From Fulvia fulva (taxonomy: Eukaryota; Ascomycota; Dothideomycetes; Mycosphaerellales; Mycosphaerellaceae): DNA of 64,000 nt. How positions within the stretch are numbered: the first letter of the stretch is position 1; every line of letters starts with the position of its first letter. Location: contig NC_063013.1 of assembly GCF_020509005.1 (NCBI RefSeq), forward strand, positions 248,001-312,000. Direction: 5' to 3'. The notes beneath the pieces were generated by a model. The model was given only the letters and a program-made list of their open reading frames with translations, was not told where the DNA came from and searched no databases. The position numbers and the translations under genes are program-made. Below, in pieces: positions 31,945-42,722 of this stretch.

Positions 31945-33294
31945 TCAAAGTGGTGCTTCATCAATCTTTATCTGAACATCATGCCGAAGGCCTCCTGGTA
32001 GGGCGCGCTGACGTTGTCCATCTTGAGAACAGTGTGGTCGTGCGAGCACCTGCGAGCCCCAAGTAACGTCCCACCGTTCATTCTTCGCATCCCAATCCAT
32101 CCGCGGACACTGACCAAAGACAGCCGCATATAGCCTTCGCATGTAGCGAGGCGTGACCCTGTGCACATCACGAGTGGTAGGATTGGGCACATCAAACGTC
32201 CCACGCATCAACACCCTTTCCAAGGCACTGGGCTGATCAGCTGGCGGAGACTTGGGACGTTGTCTACGCTGCGCCAGCTGCTCCTCGATGCCCTTGCCAT
32301 CGGCCAGCTCTTGTAGTCTGAGCCATTCTTGTGTTGGCAGAGGCGGTAACAATCGACGAAGCGTATTGGCGAACCACTTGTTGGTCATGTTCTTGACTCG
32401 TGATTTTGGCATTGGGCGCATTGCGGTGTTGAGCTCTGCGATATCGGGCTTCAGATGGCGGGGATTGGGCCGTGTCATCGTGGCCGGGCTGATGCGCATT
32501 TGTGATTTGGCGAGGGCGTGAAGCGCTGGCGTCAGCTTTTGGAGATAGACTTGTGTGCCGGCGACGGTCGTTGGCTGAGGCATTCTGCCGTTACGATCGT
32601 GCAGAAGAGCCTTTGGTGTATCTGGTGCATCCAGAGCAATATCGGCACCTCCAGTCCGTGGCGTCTTCAAGACTTGAAAGACGTCAGCCAGATGCCGCTC
32701 GTCGTCCGCGAAGATATCCGCCGCATGTGCATCATCTTGTCCATTGTCTCTTGCCATATATTCAGACTCATGCTCAGCCGGTTCTGCCACTGCATCCCTC
32801 GGCATCATCGGCCCAAGGAACTCATGCCTACGCTTTCCAATCCTCCCGTACGTCAAGCACAGGACCCTCAGTAGTGGCTTGAGCTCTCCATCGTTCGCTC
32901 GTCTCAGTCGGTTCAGTGCTTGCCGACCTTCCCGTGCTTTGTCCTGCAGTCGAGCCTGGACGTCTGGAAACACTCTGCCTTTCCATTCAGACCGGTCATA
33001 TCTCTTGAAGACAGACAGAATATGCTGGGATAGGTATTGCTTTGCTGCAGGGTCTGGCAGGTACGAGCACTCTCTCAGCAGTGCACGTAGGTTGTGCCTC
33101 GCGTTGATCGAGAGCTCCAAAGGCTTGATGGAACTTGTTGACTCTCTGCCGGAGGCATGGTATCGGATGTTCGCAGTGCTGACAGAGGGCGCTGTCTCTG
33201 TACTGTACAAGCGGACACTGGCCTTCAATGTACACCGCAGATGCCAGCGTCCTCCATTGCGCAGCGCTTGTCCTCGACGCGGCCAGCAGAGCAT
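31945..33294 (-). CDS. LYR-motif (complex I LYR) mitochondrial protein
   Basis: Single frame of 449 aa. A basic Arg-rich presequence (VRLYSTE) suggests mitochondrial import. Residues about 70-110 (ARHNLRALLRECSYLPDPA and following) form an LYR-type helix hairpin, as in accessory or assembly factors of Fe-S and respiratory proteins. The remainder is conserved in fungi as a long extension (VTPRYMRRLYAAVFGQCP). The last 30 residues appear off-frame: the other frame gives HDHTVLKMDNVSAPYQEAF and a natural stop, so a one-base change at about 32041-32062 is likely, giving a wrong tail in the frame as read. Divergent from the MBP1-like gene. Confidence 0.75.
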   Translation of the reverse strand: MLCWPRRGQALRNGGRWHLRCTLKASVRLYSTETAPSVSTANIRYHASGRESTSSIKPLELSINARHNLRALLRECSYLPDPAAKQYLSQHILSVFKRYDRSEWKGRVFPDVQARLQDKAREGRQALNRLRRANDGELKPLLRVLCLTYGRIGKRRHEFLGPMMPRDAVAEPAEHESEYMARDNGQDDAHAADIFADDERHLADVFQVLKTPRTGGADIALDAPDTPKALLHDRNGRMPQPTTVAGTQVYLQKLTPALHALAKSQMRISPATMTRPNPRHLKPDIAELNTAMRPMPKSRVKNMTNKWFANTLRRLLPPLPTQEWLRLQELADGKGIEEQLAQRRQRPKSPPADQPSALERVLMRGTFDVPNPTTRDVHRVTPRYMRRLYAAVFGQCPRMDWDAKNERWDVTWGSQVLARPHCSQDGQRQRALPGGLRHDVQIKIDEAPL

Positions 33295-33567
33295 GTCAAT
33301 CTCCCATCACTGTCGCTCCAAAAGTGAAGGATGATGAAACTGGGAGCTTTCCTCGGCTGTGCCCGGCAAGTTCCATCCGCCGCAACACGTACTCCGTCCT
33401 TTCCGCGACGCGCTTCATCACGTTCAGAACACGAACACTCCACGAGCGTCCATCGCCAACACCGCTGCCATTGCCGCCGTCGCATAGGCCGCCGCCGCCC
33501 ACTGACGCTGCTCGTGATAGACTCCCTCACGTCGACTGGCCCGCCGCGGCCCTCGCACGTCGTCGCA
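33295..33567. promoter_or_regulatory. Divergent promoter of LYR and MBP1-like genes
   Basis: 273 bp between the start codons. It contains ACGCGC at about 33409, one base from the MCB box bound by MBP1 itself, which would allow self-regulation; a single imperfect match is weak evidence. Confidence 0.35.
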
Positions 33568-36492
33568 ATGCCTCCCACCCCGCAGCAGTCGCAGTCATAC
33601 CACCACCAACGAGGAATGCAGCCCTCACCGCAGCAGTCCAGCAGCCAGCCGAACGGAATGCCTTCATACGCCAGTCACAACTACAACACCTCATTCGACG
33701 GCAGTCAGCATGGCCAGTCCTTCGGCCAGCCCGCGCCTGCTCCTTACGCCCAGAGCTTCCCGAATGGCCCAGTGTCGAATCCGGGGTACGCGCGGAGCTT
33801 TGGAGACCAGGCGCAGAGGTATCCCATGCCATATGCGACCGAGAAGCCGCAGATATATACTGTAAGGACATGGTCGTGAACATCATGCTTTCGGGTACGC
33901 CTACTAACTCTTCGTCAGGCCGTCTACTCGGGCGTCAATGTCTACGAGATCGAGATCAGTGGTGTCGCTGTCATGCGTCGACGCAGCGATGGCTGGTTGA
34001 ACGCTACCCAGATCCTCAAAGTCGCCGGTGTCGACAAGGGCAAGCGCACCAAAGTCCTCGAGAAAGAGATCCTGCCAGGTGAGCACGAGAAGGTGCAAGG
34101 AGGTTATGGCAAATACCAAGGCACATGGATCAGCTATCGACGAGGTCTGGAGTTCTGCCGTCAATATGGCGTCGAGGACATTCTCCGACCGCTCCTCGAA
34201 TACGATGTCCGTGCCGACGGCTCTAGTGGACCAGGACAGCAGGAGACACCAACCAAGGAGCAAGCAATGGCTGCCCAGCGTAAGAAGTTCTACACCCACT
34301 CCAGCCTCGACCCGAGACAGAATGGCACTCCAGGCTCAAACGGTACATTCTTCTCCAACATCTCACCTACTACATCCGTCGCCTTGGCAGCCATGAACAA
34401 GGCCGCTCGCATGAACTCGCCAGCACCACGAGCAGGTAGCACGCCCAAGCCAGCCAACATGCGCCGACCCTCGCATCAAGACAACGGCCAGTCACAAAGT
34501 CAGCAAAGCGCTGCGTCAGATGCCAAAGGTGCAGACTCGCGCTACAACACCCAGAACGGCGAGCCACCGCGTAAGCGCATGCGACCCGACAGCCAGGACG
34601 GTATGGGCCCTCCAAACCTACCTCTGGATGCTTCGATGAGATCTGGGACGCCGACCGAAGTCAATGAGAGCTTCTACGAAAACGCTTTGTTGCAAGATGC
34701 TGTCAATGGCAACGGCGAGCCGATAGCACTACCACCACTTCCAAGCCCAGTCACCCAAGTACAACAAGAGAAGATGAACATGATCTTGAGCCTTTTCGCT
34801 GAGTCAGGTCGAACGGATTACGCCAGCCATCCTGCACTTCAGGAGCTGTCAAATGAAGATTTGAACATGCCGCTCGATGCTTCTGCGAACAATGCCCTCC
34901 ACTGGGCCGCAACTCTCGCCAAAGCACCGCTGATGAAGCTCCTCATACAGAAAGGCGCCAGCATATGGCGAGGCAACGCAGCTGGACACACGCCTCTCAT
35001 CAGCGCTGTACTCGTCAACAACTGCTGGGAGTTTGCCAATTTCCCGGAGCTGTTGGAGATGCTCGGCCCGTTGATTGAAGTCAGAGACATGACTGGTAGG
35101 ACAGTCTTGCACCACATCGCCGTCTCTTGTGGCATCAAGGGTCGCGGCGCAAGCAGCAAGTACTATCTTGAGGCATTGCTGGAGTTCTTGGTCAGGATAG
35201 GAACCCAACCTAATTCTACTGCCGCCAAGAACGTTGCTGCCGCCGCAGCGAATATGCATTATGACTCGCAACTGTCCAATGGTGATGGCTCCAGCCAAGA
35301 CACTGCTGTTCCCGGACCTAGAGGACCAGTGAATCTTTCGCGATTCCTGTCACACATTGTGAACGCAAGAGATAAGGCAGGAAACACTGCCCTCAATCTT
35401 GTGGCTCGCATTGGCAATCGCAGCATCATACAGCAGCTTCTCGAGATCCATGCAGACCCCAGTCTTCCAAACAACAAAGGTGTTTGCGCCAAGGACTTTG
35501 GTGTCGGTATAGACGAAGACGATGCTCCGAACCCAAGTGGCGGACTCGTGAGCCAGCAGTCATCTATGCAACCACCTCCGTATCCAATGCCAAACCAGGA
35601 TGCATCAGACGCCGAAGCAAAGCCGGGCGCACCAGAAGTGAGAGCGGAGGACATGGGCCAAGAATTCATTGCGTGTGTGTAACCCTTTCAAACTTGCACA
35701 AGATCATGCTTGCTGACTATTCCTCTAGCTATGACATCCATGCTTACGCAAAATCTTGCCTCGCACAAAGAGTCTTTACGCTCGAGGACTGAGAAGATCG
35801 ACAAGTTGAACGAGCAGATCCGCGAGTTGTCAGCACTGCAGAAGGCAGGTCTTGAGAAGCTCCAAGAGATGAAAGAGCGGCTTCGCGTTCGAGAGGAGCG
35901 CAGAGCAAAGGTCGCTAACCTGCGCCGAGAAGTTGAGAAGAAGAAAACTGCGGCGAGGAAGCAGCAGGCGAACCACACTGGCCGAGCCATCGAACTCGAG
36001 CCAGACTGGTTGGACCTACCTTCACAGACTAATGGCCAGTCGAGACTGTCGCTCGCCGGCCGTATGCCATCACAAAAGGCGTTGCAGGCCAGACTTACCG
36101 CCTATCGAGGTAGCAACAACAACCTGCGACAGCAAGCGGAAGAGTTACGGAGTCGATCGATAGATCTTGAGCGACTGTATCGCAAAGTGGTATCGTTATG
36201 CACCGGCGTGTCTGAGGACAAAGTCGAGGAAAGCTTACCTGCGCTCCTCGCTGCAGTGGAGAGCGAAAAGGGTGGTATCGGCCATAACGAAGTCGGCAGA
36301 GTACGGGAATTCTTACGGCGGGTCGACACGAGCAAAGACTCTCAGGTTGCCAAGCTGGATCCGAATCGAAGTTACGACGGACCAATGCTACAGATCAACC
36401 CGACTGTCGTCGCTGCTGCGGAGCGTGCGGAGGCTGAGCGGAGGGCACAGGCGATGAGACTGCCGGGTATGCAAGGTCGACAGGCAGCATAG
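33568..36492 (+). CDS. MBP1: APSES transcription factor, MBP1/MBF type
   Basis: DNA-binding subunit of the MBF complex driving G1/S gene expression. Exons 33568-33861, 33919-35674 and 35729-36492 (introns 57 and 54 bp) give 937 aa. In order: Gln/Ser-rich leader; KilA-N/APSES domain from about residue 100 (VYSGVNVYEIEISGVAVMRR, DGWLNATQILKVAGVDKGKR, GTWISYRRGLEFC); disordered linker; ankyrin repeats (ANNALHWAATLAKAPLM, TPLISAVLVNNC, AGNTALNLVARIGN); and a C-terminal coiled coil where partner Swi6-like protein binds. The donor of intron 2 lies in a GTGTGTGT run, and only one choice (35674) keeps the frame. Confidence 0.93.
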
Positions 36493-37362
36493 GATGTTGC
36501 CACATCGCAGCTTTGCATCCCTGGCCCAGTTCGCGGCAAGGTTGAGAAGGCTGTCGCGGTGAAGTCGCGGCGCCGCAGAGGTTAGCTTGCACGTGTTGTT
36601 TACGGAGCCAGTGTATAAGAGATCGGACTTGCAAGCATTGTTGCGTTAGAGCGTGCTGGAGGTTTGCAGTGATGAGCTTGTGTGTATAGCATGTCAGTTG
36701 AATTGATATCGTGCATGTAAAAGCCGCTTTGGCAGATTTCCTGTTGATCAGGCCTTGGTTCGGGCGCTTCCTCCATACTCGTAAAGTGGTGGAGGATGAT
36801 CACAGCGATAGCAACACGGTCGGCCTGTTCTCTCCCCTCACTCAGTATCGGCATCAGCGTTATACACGAGAGCCAACCGAGGAAAGACAGAGCGACCCTG
36901 GGGATCATCCGCGATTCCTAGAATACGCCAGTCCTTCTCGACCTGCTCTCGCGCGTAGCGATGATTCCACCCAGTGAGCTCAATATTCAGCCACTTCTGC
37001 ATTGGTCGGCACTACAAGTTCGAAAGGAGCGTCGGAGGTGTACTGACATCTGAGAAACTATCCCTGGTCTTTGTCCCTGACTTTGTCTTAGATTCCCAGA
37101 CACGGCACGAATTGGTGGCGTCCGAGCGACACACAATGCTACAATGGGGCATGAAACGTCTGCGTTGTTCATCCTGCTTTAACTTCCTCTGCTCTTTGTT
37201 CTCCTCTGCCGTCAATCGACTTCCGAAACACTGCTCATATAGTCTCATTCGACCACCTCGTGGAGCAGAAGATATACAGAAAACGATAAAACATACCTTG
37301 AGAGACTACTTGACAGAACACGGCACTACCTCACACCTTACGACATAATATACACAGCCACA
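36493..37362. other. Intergenic, 0.9 kb
   Basis: 3' end of the MBP1-like gene and promoter of the next. A minus-strand frame at 36600-36908 starts with a signal-like stretch but is not otherwise supported. Confidence 0.45.
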
Positions 37363-38152
37363 ATGCACACTTCAACTCTCATCCAACTTCTAGGCATGAC
37401 CTCCCTCATCACCGCCATCCCCATAACCTGCCAACAACGCAAAGCCCTCGACTCAGCCCTCCTCAACACCCTCGGCATAGCCACCATCATCAAATCAATC
37501 CCCTGCACGACTCCTCCCAGCACCAAACCCATCACCACCTCCAACATCAAAACCAACGGAACCGACAATGGTTAATACCATAACACCCCAATCCCTCATC
37601 ACCCTCGCCCCAAGCACATCCTCCTGCGCCAGCGCGTCCTACCCCGACGAATGCCGCACAGCATCCATCGCAGCCCCCGCCATCGCGGCCTCGTTCAAGC
37701 AGTTCAAGTTGAACACCTTCGGCGCCCAGGCCGCTGCCGTGGCCATTCAGCTTTTCGAAAGTGGCAATTTTCAATACAGCAAGAACCACTTCCCAGCCCC
37801 TGGCCGACCAGGCCAAGGGACACGTAACATGCAGTCTCCTGCTTTCAACGAGAAGTACGCAGAGTACCTCGCTACTGTGCCAGGGAGTGGGATCACGGAG
37901 GAGCAAGTTGAGGCTGCGAAAGCTAAGGGGCCGGCGGATGTGTTGGAGCTTGTTAATGGGGATCGATGGGGGTTTGGGAGTGCGGCGTGGTTTATTGGGA
38001 CGCAGTGTAGTGAGGATGTTAGGAAGGGGTTGGATTTGGGGACGCAGGTGGGGTTTGAGAGGGGTTTGACGGAGTGTGCGGGGACTGAGGTTACGGCGGA
38101 TAGGATTAGTGGGTGGAGGTTGGTTGTTAAGGGGGGGGGGGGGAAGTGGTAG
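37363..38152 (+). CDS. Secreted protein of unknown function, split frame
   Basis: The first frame (37363-37575) begins MHTSTLIQLLGMTSLITAIP, a signal peptide, and the second (37568-38152) continues with a Cys- and Ala-rich sequence (SCASASYPDECRTA, FKQFKLNTFGAQAAAVAIQL, NHFPAPGRPGQGTRNMQSP). Secreted proteins with this style of sequence are common in plant-associated fungi. The two overlap by a few bases in different frames, so a one-base change near 37568-37575 is needed to make one protein of about 260 residues. The 3' end runs through a G13 tract (38131-38143) before a stop at 38150. Alternatively two unrelated frames, which is less likely. Confidence 0.6.
38131..38143 (+). repeat. G13 homopolymer
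   Basis: Thirteen G in a row immediately before the stop codon of the secreted-protein frame, encoding four Gly. Confidence 0.85.
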
Positions 38153-38280
38153 AAAGGTGTGGAGCGCGAGGTAGGGTTTGATGGGTTTAATGCCATGCGA
38201 TTTCTGCAAAGTTTGTGCGAGTAGCAGGGTATCGTTTGATTTTGGGAAGCATGAGCTGTGACGCATGGCGGAGGATCGCG

Positions 38281-39008
38281 CTAGTCGTACATACCATCAT
38301 CCTGAGGCTCCCGGCCGTACCTATCGAATGGGTACTCCTCCATGACCTCAGCTCCCTTGTCTTCCTCGTCTTTCTTGTCTCCACCTTATTCCACCACCGC
38401 TTCGTCTCCACCCTCACCTCCATCGACATCCTCTCCCGTACCCTTCTTCAAAGACGCACCCGATCTCAGAGCCAGCAAGCCCTCTGCTGCACCAAGCTCC
38501 TTGTTAGATCGTCCGCCACGCTCCCCCGACCTCAAATCGAGCAGCGCTTCTGCGGCAGCAAAGTCCCTCCCGTCGTGGTGTTATGCGGTACTTGGGGACG
38601 GGCTTGATGCTTGGGCGCTAGCTGGAGCCTCGCCGCTCTGCTGTGCGATGGCGGCCAGGGTAGCAGGCGACAGGCGGAAAGTGACGATGAGTGCACGCGC
38701 CGCCTCGAGTGATCGAGTGTCGGTCGCGAGGCGAGTACCGGTAGACAGCGAGGGGTGAGATGCTTGGGAAGCCGGCATGGTGTTTGCGCGAGTGCGAGAG
38801 GTGTTGGAGGGACGCGCCTGGGCGACGTCATGTAGCCTCCTGTCTCGATGTTAGTGCTGCGACACTTTGTGCGACAAATCTAGCATGGGCGTACCACTGA
38901 TGCACTTCCTGGAAACCACGTGCCATGGCCGCGATGGTGCGAGTTTTGGTAGGGTGCGCGCCGGATGGCCTCGGCCTTTCTGTAGGTTTCGGTGGTGTCT
39001 GAAGACAT
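38281..39008 (-). pseudogene. Unknown gene with two internal TAA codons
   Basis: Exon 1 38895-39008 (MSSDTTETYRKAEAIRRAPY and on) joins through a 77-bp intron to a 179-codon frame at 38281-38817 that is open except for TAA at 38581-38583 and 38386-38388. Between them the sequence has a regular helical pattern (FAAAEALLDLRSGE and LGAAEGLLALRSGA, two related repeats), and the end is acidic (KKDEEDKGAEVMEEYPFDRYGRE). Both stops could come from CAA by one C-to-T change. An intron of about 42 bp could hide the first stop, but it is shorter than any other here. I do not recognise the family. Confidence 0.45.
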
Positions 39009-39851
39009 CTTGGTGTGATGTCTGGTGTTGAGACTTGATGGACGCAGAATTGAAGTTGGGGCGCGAGAAAAGAGTTGTGTTCATGGTGGCGGGCGTGCAG
39101 TGCGGACGGGAGGGAGCTTGGCATGCTCAGGGTCCAGCTGGGTGTCAGTGAATGTTGCGCTGTCACATGCGTAGAAGCAGTACAACGAGTATTTAGAAAC
39201 AACATATGTGTATATACGTGCTTGAGAGGTTTGTGTGTAAGAGTACCATGATAGCTTGATATGGAGGCACACACGCTGTAATATATAGCGCATGCCCTCT
39301 ACAGCACAAAGCTGTACCCAAGCAAACATACCCTGCGATGTTTGATCACTTGTCTTTATGATCGAGTCTAAGAAATGGCCAGATGATTCCACCCCAAGTA
39401 GCGCAGGATCAAAGATGGCGACGTCCGTGTTGAGGCTAGCATAATTGAGCACCTTCTTCGGACTGTAGTGAGCGAAAGTCTCCCGGAGCTCAACTACATA
39501 TACGAAGCAGTCTCTTAGACAGAAATCGTTACAGTCATCGCGAGCGTTCTCTATAAGCCCGATATCGTGCCGTCAGCTGCCCTTCGTAGACAGTACTAGC
39601 GCCGACTCGTGGACGACTCCAGAGACGTTCTCCCTACCTTGTTCTACAATGGTCAGAATGTACAGCTTGTAGGGTCGAGCTGCCACTTTTGTTCAACTCC
39701 AGCTGATAACGCCCATTGTCGTTGGGATACGGCTGGAGAATGTCGCCTTCCAAGAAGAAGCCTGTTGTCACTCTAATCGGTCTGCTCGCCTTACTCTCGA
39801 AGCGGCATGAAAGTCTAGATAACCTAGCGCTGAGTTTTCACATCTTTTGCC
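39009..39851. other. Intergenic
   Basis: No supported gene between the unknown gene and the end of the Zn2Cys6 factor gene. A minus frame at 39081-39452 is motif-free. Confidence 0.45.
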
Positions 39852-41996
39852 TCACGGCTGCGGTGCCACTTCCAGCTCTGTGTCTTGTTGCGGCAGCTGT
39901 TCAGGCCACAGACTACCACCAGCCATCCCCTCAACGAACGCCCCTTGTGCGTAGACACCCTCGCTGGCGGCATCCACAGCAGCAAAGTATCCACTCCCTT
40001 CTTCCAGACCAGCACTTTCACCTTGCTCAATCACTTCCTGCAACAACCCAGTCATAACACCAGTATCATCCGGACTCGAAGGACTGATCTCTGGCATCCT
40101 AGCATAGTCCAGAAGATGCCAGAGAGTACTCGCATCTCTGATCGTGGCCTTCGAAGCGAGGCTCACCGGGTTGATCAGTGCTTTGGCGACGTCGACGTTC
40201 GGCCTGAAGGACTGCACTGATAGGATCATGTTGTTAAAGACTGGCTGGTGCTGCTGATGATTCCCCAGGAATTCCACGGCTTGCTCCACTCGCATATGCG
40301 CCATCGAGGCGATCGCGGGATCATCGTGGCTTTCGTACAGGCGGTACATCAAACCAATCGTCAAGGCGCAGTAGCCGTAAAGTCCAGCCTTGAGGAGGCC
40401 ACCCTGCTCCTGCCCCTCTTGCAGCAGACACAGCAATTCTGCTGCATGCTTCTGGCACCTGGTCAAAGCTTCTTCGACAAAGCTTGGAGGTATGGATCCG
40501 AGCATGGCTGCAAGACACGATACAGAATGAGGGGATGTTTGAGTAGACAGTGGACGTGGTGGAAGAGGGCATGCGAGTAAAGAAAATGGCCAGCTCGCTG
40601 TTTGTCGATAGCGCCGTCGAAGGTGAACTGATGTTGTAATATTTCGGTGATTGAGCCGAGCGCACATGGAGACAAAGTCTCGAAGTGGAGGAGACTTCTG
40701 TTGATTATCAAGTACTCGCTTCGCGGATCCCATACGGGGAACGGGCTCAGGGGCGTCTGTTTCATGGCGAATCTACCACAGTTGTTAGTGTCTTGAGCGT
40801 GTCGAAAAATGACCATAAGGCGATGAAGTCATGTTGGAGACGATGTGTACCTTATAAAACGCCGAAGTGCTGCTGCCATGAGGATCATCATAGCGGTTGT
40901 GAGGTCAGGCCAACCGTCCCCATGAAGCTTGCAAAAGCGGCTTACCGAAGTAGTCGAGGTCTTGATGGCATGGCGCAGTAGGGTCGTCAATCACGGCTCC
41001 AAGCGTCGGCTCCGTTTCGCTCGCCGGACCATTGCAGAAGAGATCTTCCTGGCAAGGGAGTTGTACTGGACAATCCGGATTCGAGATGGATGGTGGTCGA
41101 CTTGGGCCAATCGAAATGAGTGTGTCGAGAAGATACACGGACCAGTATGTGCGCCGGCGTTCTTCTTGTTCGATGCCCGGGAGATCCTCGTCCGGCTCTT
41201 CGTTGAGTCTCAAGCCCTGTGCAAAGCGGATGGTCAAGGAGAATTTCACCCACGCAAACTTGGTATGCCCAGTAGTAAAGTCAACGACAGCGAGTAGCGC
41301 AGCAGTCGCCGGGACCATGGGGTATTCGAGGTGCCCACCATAGGAGAAAGAGTCTTCAAAGATCTGCTGCCATGAGGCGTTGGCATATGCCGTGAGAGCT
41401 TCTTGCTGCCGACCTCGATACATCTCGTGGTTCGAAAAACGCACGGCCATGGCAGCGAAAGCAAGTACCAAATACTCAGGCAATCGACCTTCATCATATT
41501 TTTGTCGAAAGGTGGCCTCGTGGAAGTACGTATACGGCTGGTTGTGGAAGTATTCCAAGTAGACGTCGATAAGGTGGTGAAACACATCCTGACTGGGTGC
41601 GGATGCATAGTCACCGTCGTAGGAGGATGAGTCTGGACCAACTTCTTGGGGCAAAGGTCGTTTCCGGGCACTTGTTCTGGCATGGCTCGGCTCGTTGCCT
41701 GTGACAGCCGGTCGTTTGTTATAAGAGATGATTTCCCTAGCACTCAAAAGACTGAGCTTCGCTTCAAGTAAAGCAACACGCGCGGCCAGTCCAACAGCAT
41801 CGCGACCACTTGAACCAGATCGGGAGATCGAGGGCCTGGCAGTTGACTCTGCGGACGGACTATCCCATTCGCAGTTCTGCTTCAGCCGTGCACAGAATGC
41901 GCAGACAGGCTTTTTTCCGGAACATCGGGCTTTCTTCCTCCTGCAGTTCAGACAAGCCTGACGGGCACGCTTTGGCTCACGTCGATCGTGACTCAT
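39852..41996 (-). CDS. Zn2Cys6 transcription factor, possible frameshift
   Basis: Starts MSHDRREPKRARQACLNC. The zinc cluster C-x2-C-x6-C-x6-C-x2-C-x6-C is at residues 15-42. A Fungal_trans domain follows (VFHHLIDVYLEYFHNQPYTY, RRRTYWSVYLLDTLIS). Model: exon 1 40946-41996; intron 40873-40945; a 22-nt microexon 40851-40872; intron 40773-40850; then the rest to 39852. A frame change is still needed near 40500, between HPLILYRVLQP and SIPPSFVEEALTRC. The alternative to the microexon is reading through 40873-40945 in another frame (TTAMMILMAAALRRF), which looks conserved and also needs a one-base change. Gene identity is certain; structure and integrity are not. Confidence 0.75.
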
Positions 41997-42722
41997 GTTG
42001 GGCCGGCCGCCAGGAGACGTTTTGGCGAGTTCCGGTAGGTGACATAGCTTGGTTCTTGTTGACTTGTAGAGCGAATCGTCTAATGTTGGTCGCTGTCTGT
42101 GACAAGGCGAGCTCAGTACATTGCATGTGGTTGATACCAAGGCACCATCGAGCCAAGAAAAGACGGCATGATCCTTGTTCGGGCGAGCCGGCGTGTGGAG
42201 GGGTTCCTGATATGGTTGTTCTTGTTCCGACCTGTGCCTTTGGCCCGATCGCTTCGTTCCCTGCTAGGAGTTAAGACCATGAACGTTGTGCGTATTGCGC
42301 CAAGAAGATTCGCGCTCGACCGGCGACCGGCTATCATATCTCTCGAGCTGGCCGAACGTGACTCGTGAGGCCCATAGAAGTGCTTGTCGCACGTAAGATC
42401 TCTTGTCCACCACGGTCCGAGTGGAGGCAGTACATGGTGAGCAGTTGTTCGCTTCCAACACTCGTTAGGACACCATCTGGTGGCAGTCTGCTGTAACAGG
42501 CATTCATGACTTCCAACGCAACCACAATGGCTCAATAGCGGATGCCAGCCAATAGACCTTGAGTAGACCTTATCAGCACCGCAATTGGTTAGCTACTGAT
42601 AATGTTCCCAGGCAGGGGCTCGCAGCTTCTTCGAATAACGAATGCCAAGCTTGAGTGAGGATCATTATTCCGGCGGCCATAAGATCTCGATCAAATGAAA
42701 TCCTCCCCAAGCACGCTAGAGC
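41997..42722. other. Intergenic
   Basis: No gene seen; promoter of the Zn2Cys6 gene and 3' end of the glycosyltransferase gene. Confidence 0.45.

Noticed and set aside
36600..36908. 102-aa minus frame with a signal-like start
   Set aside because: Follows the MBP1-like gene in its likely 3' region; no Cys pattern or splice structure to support it.
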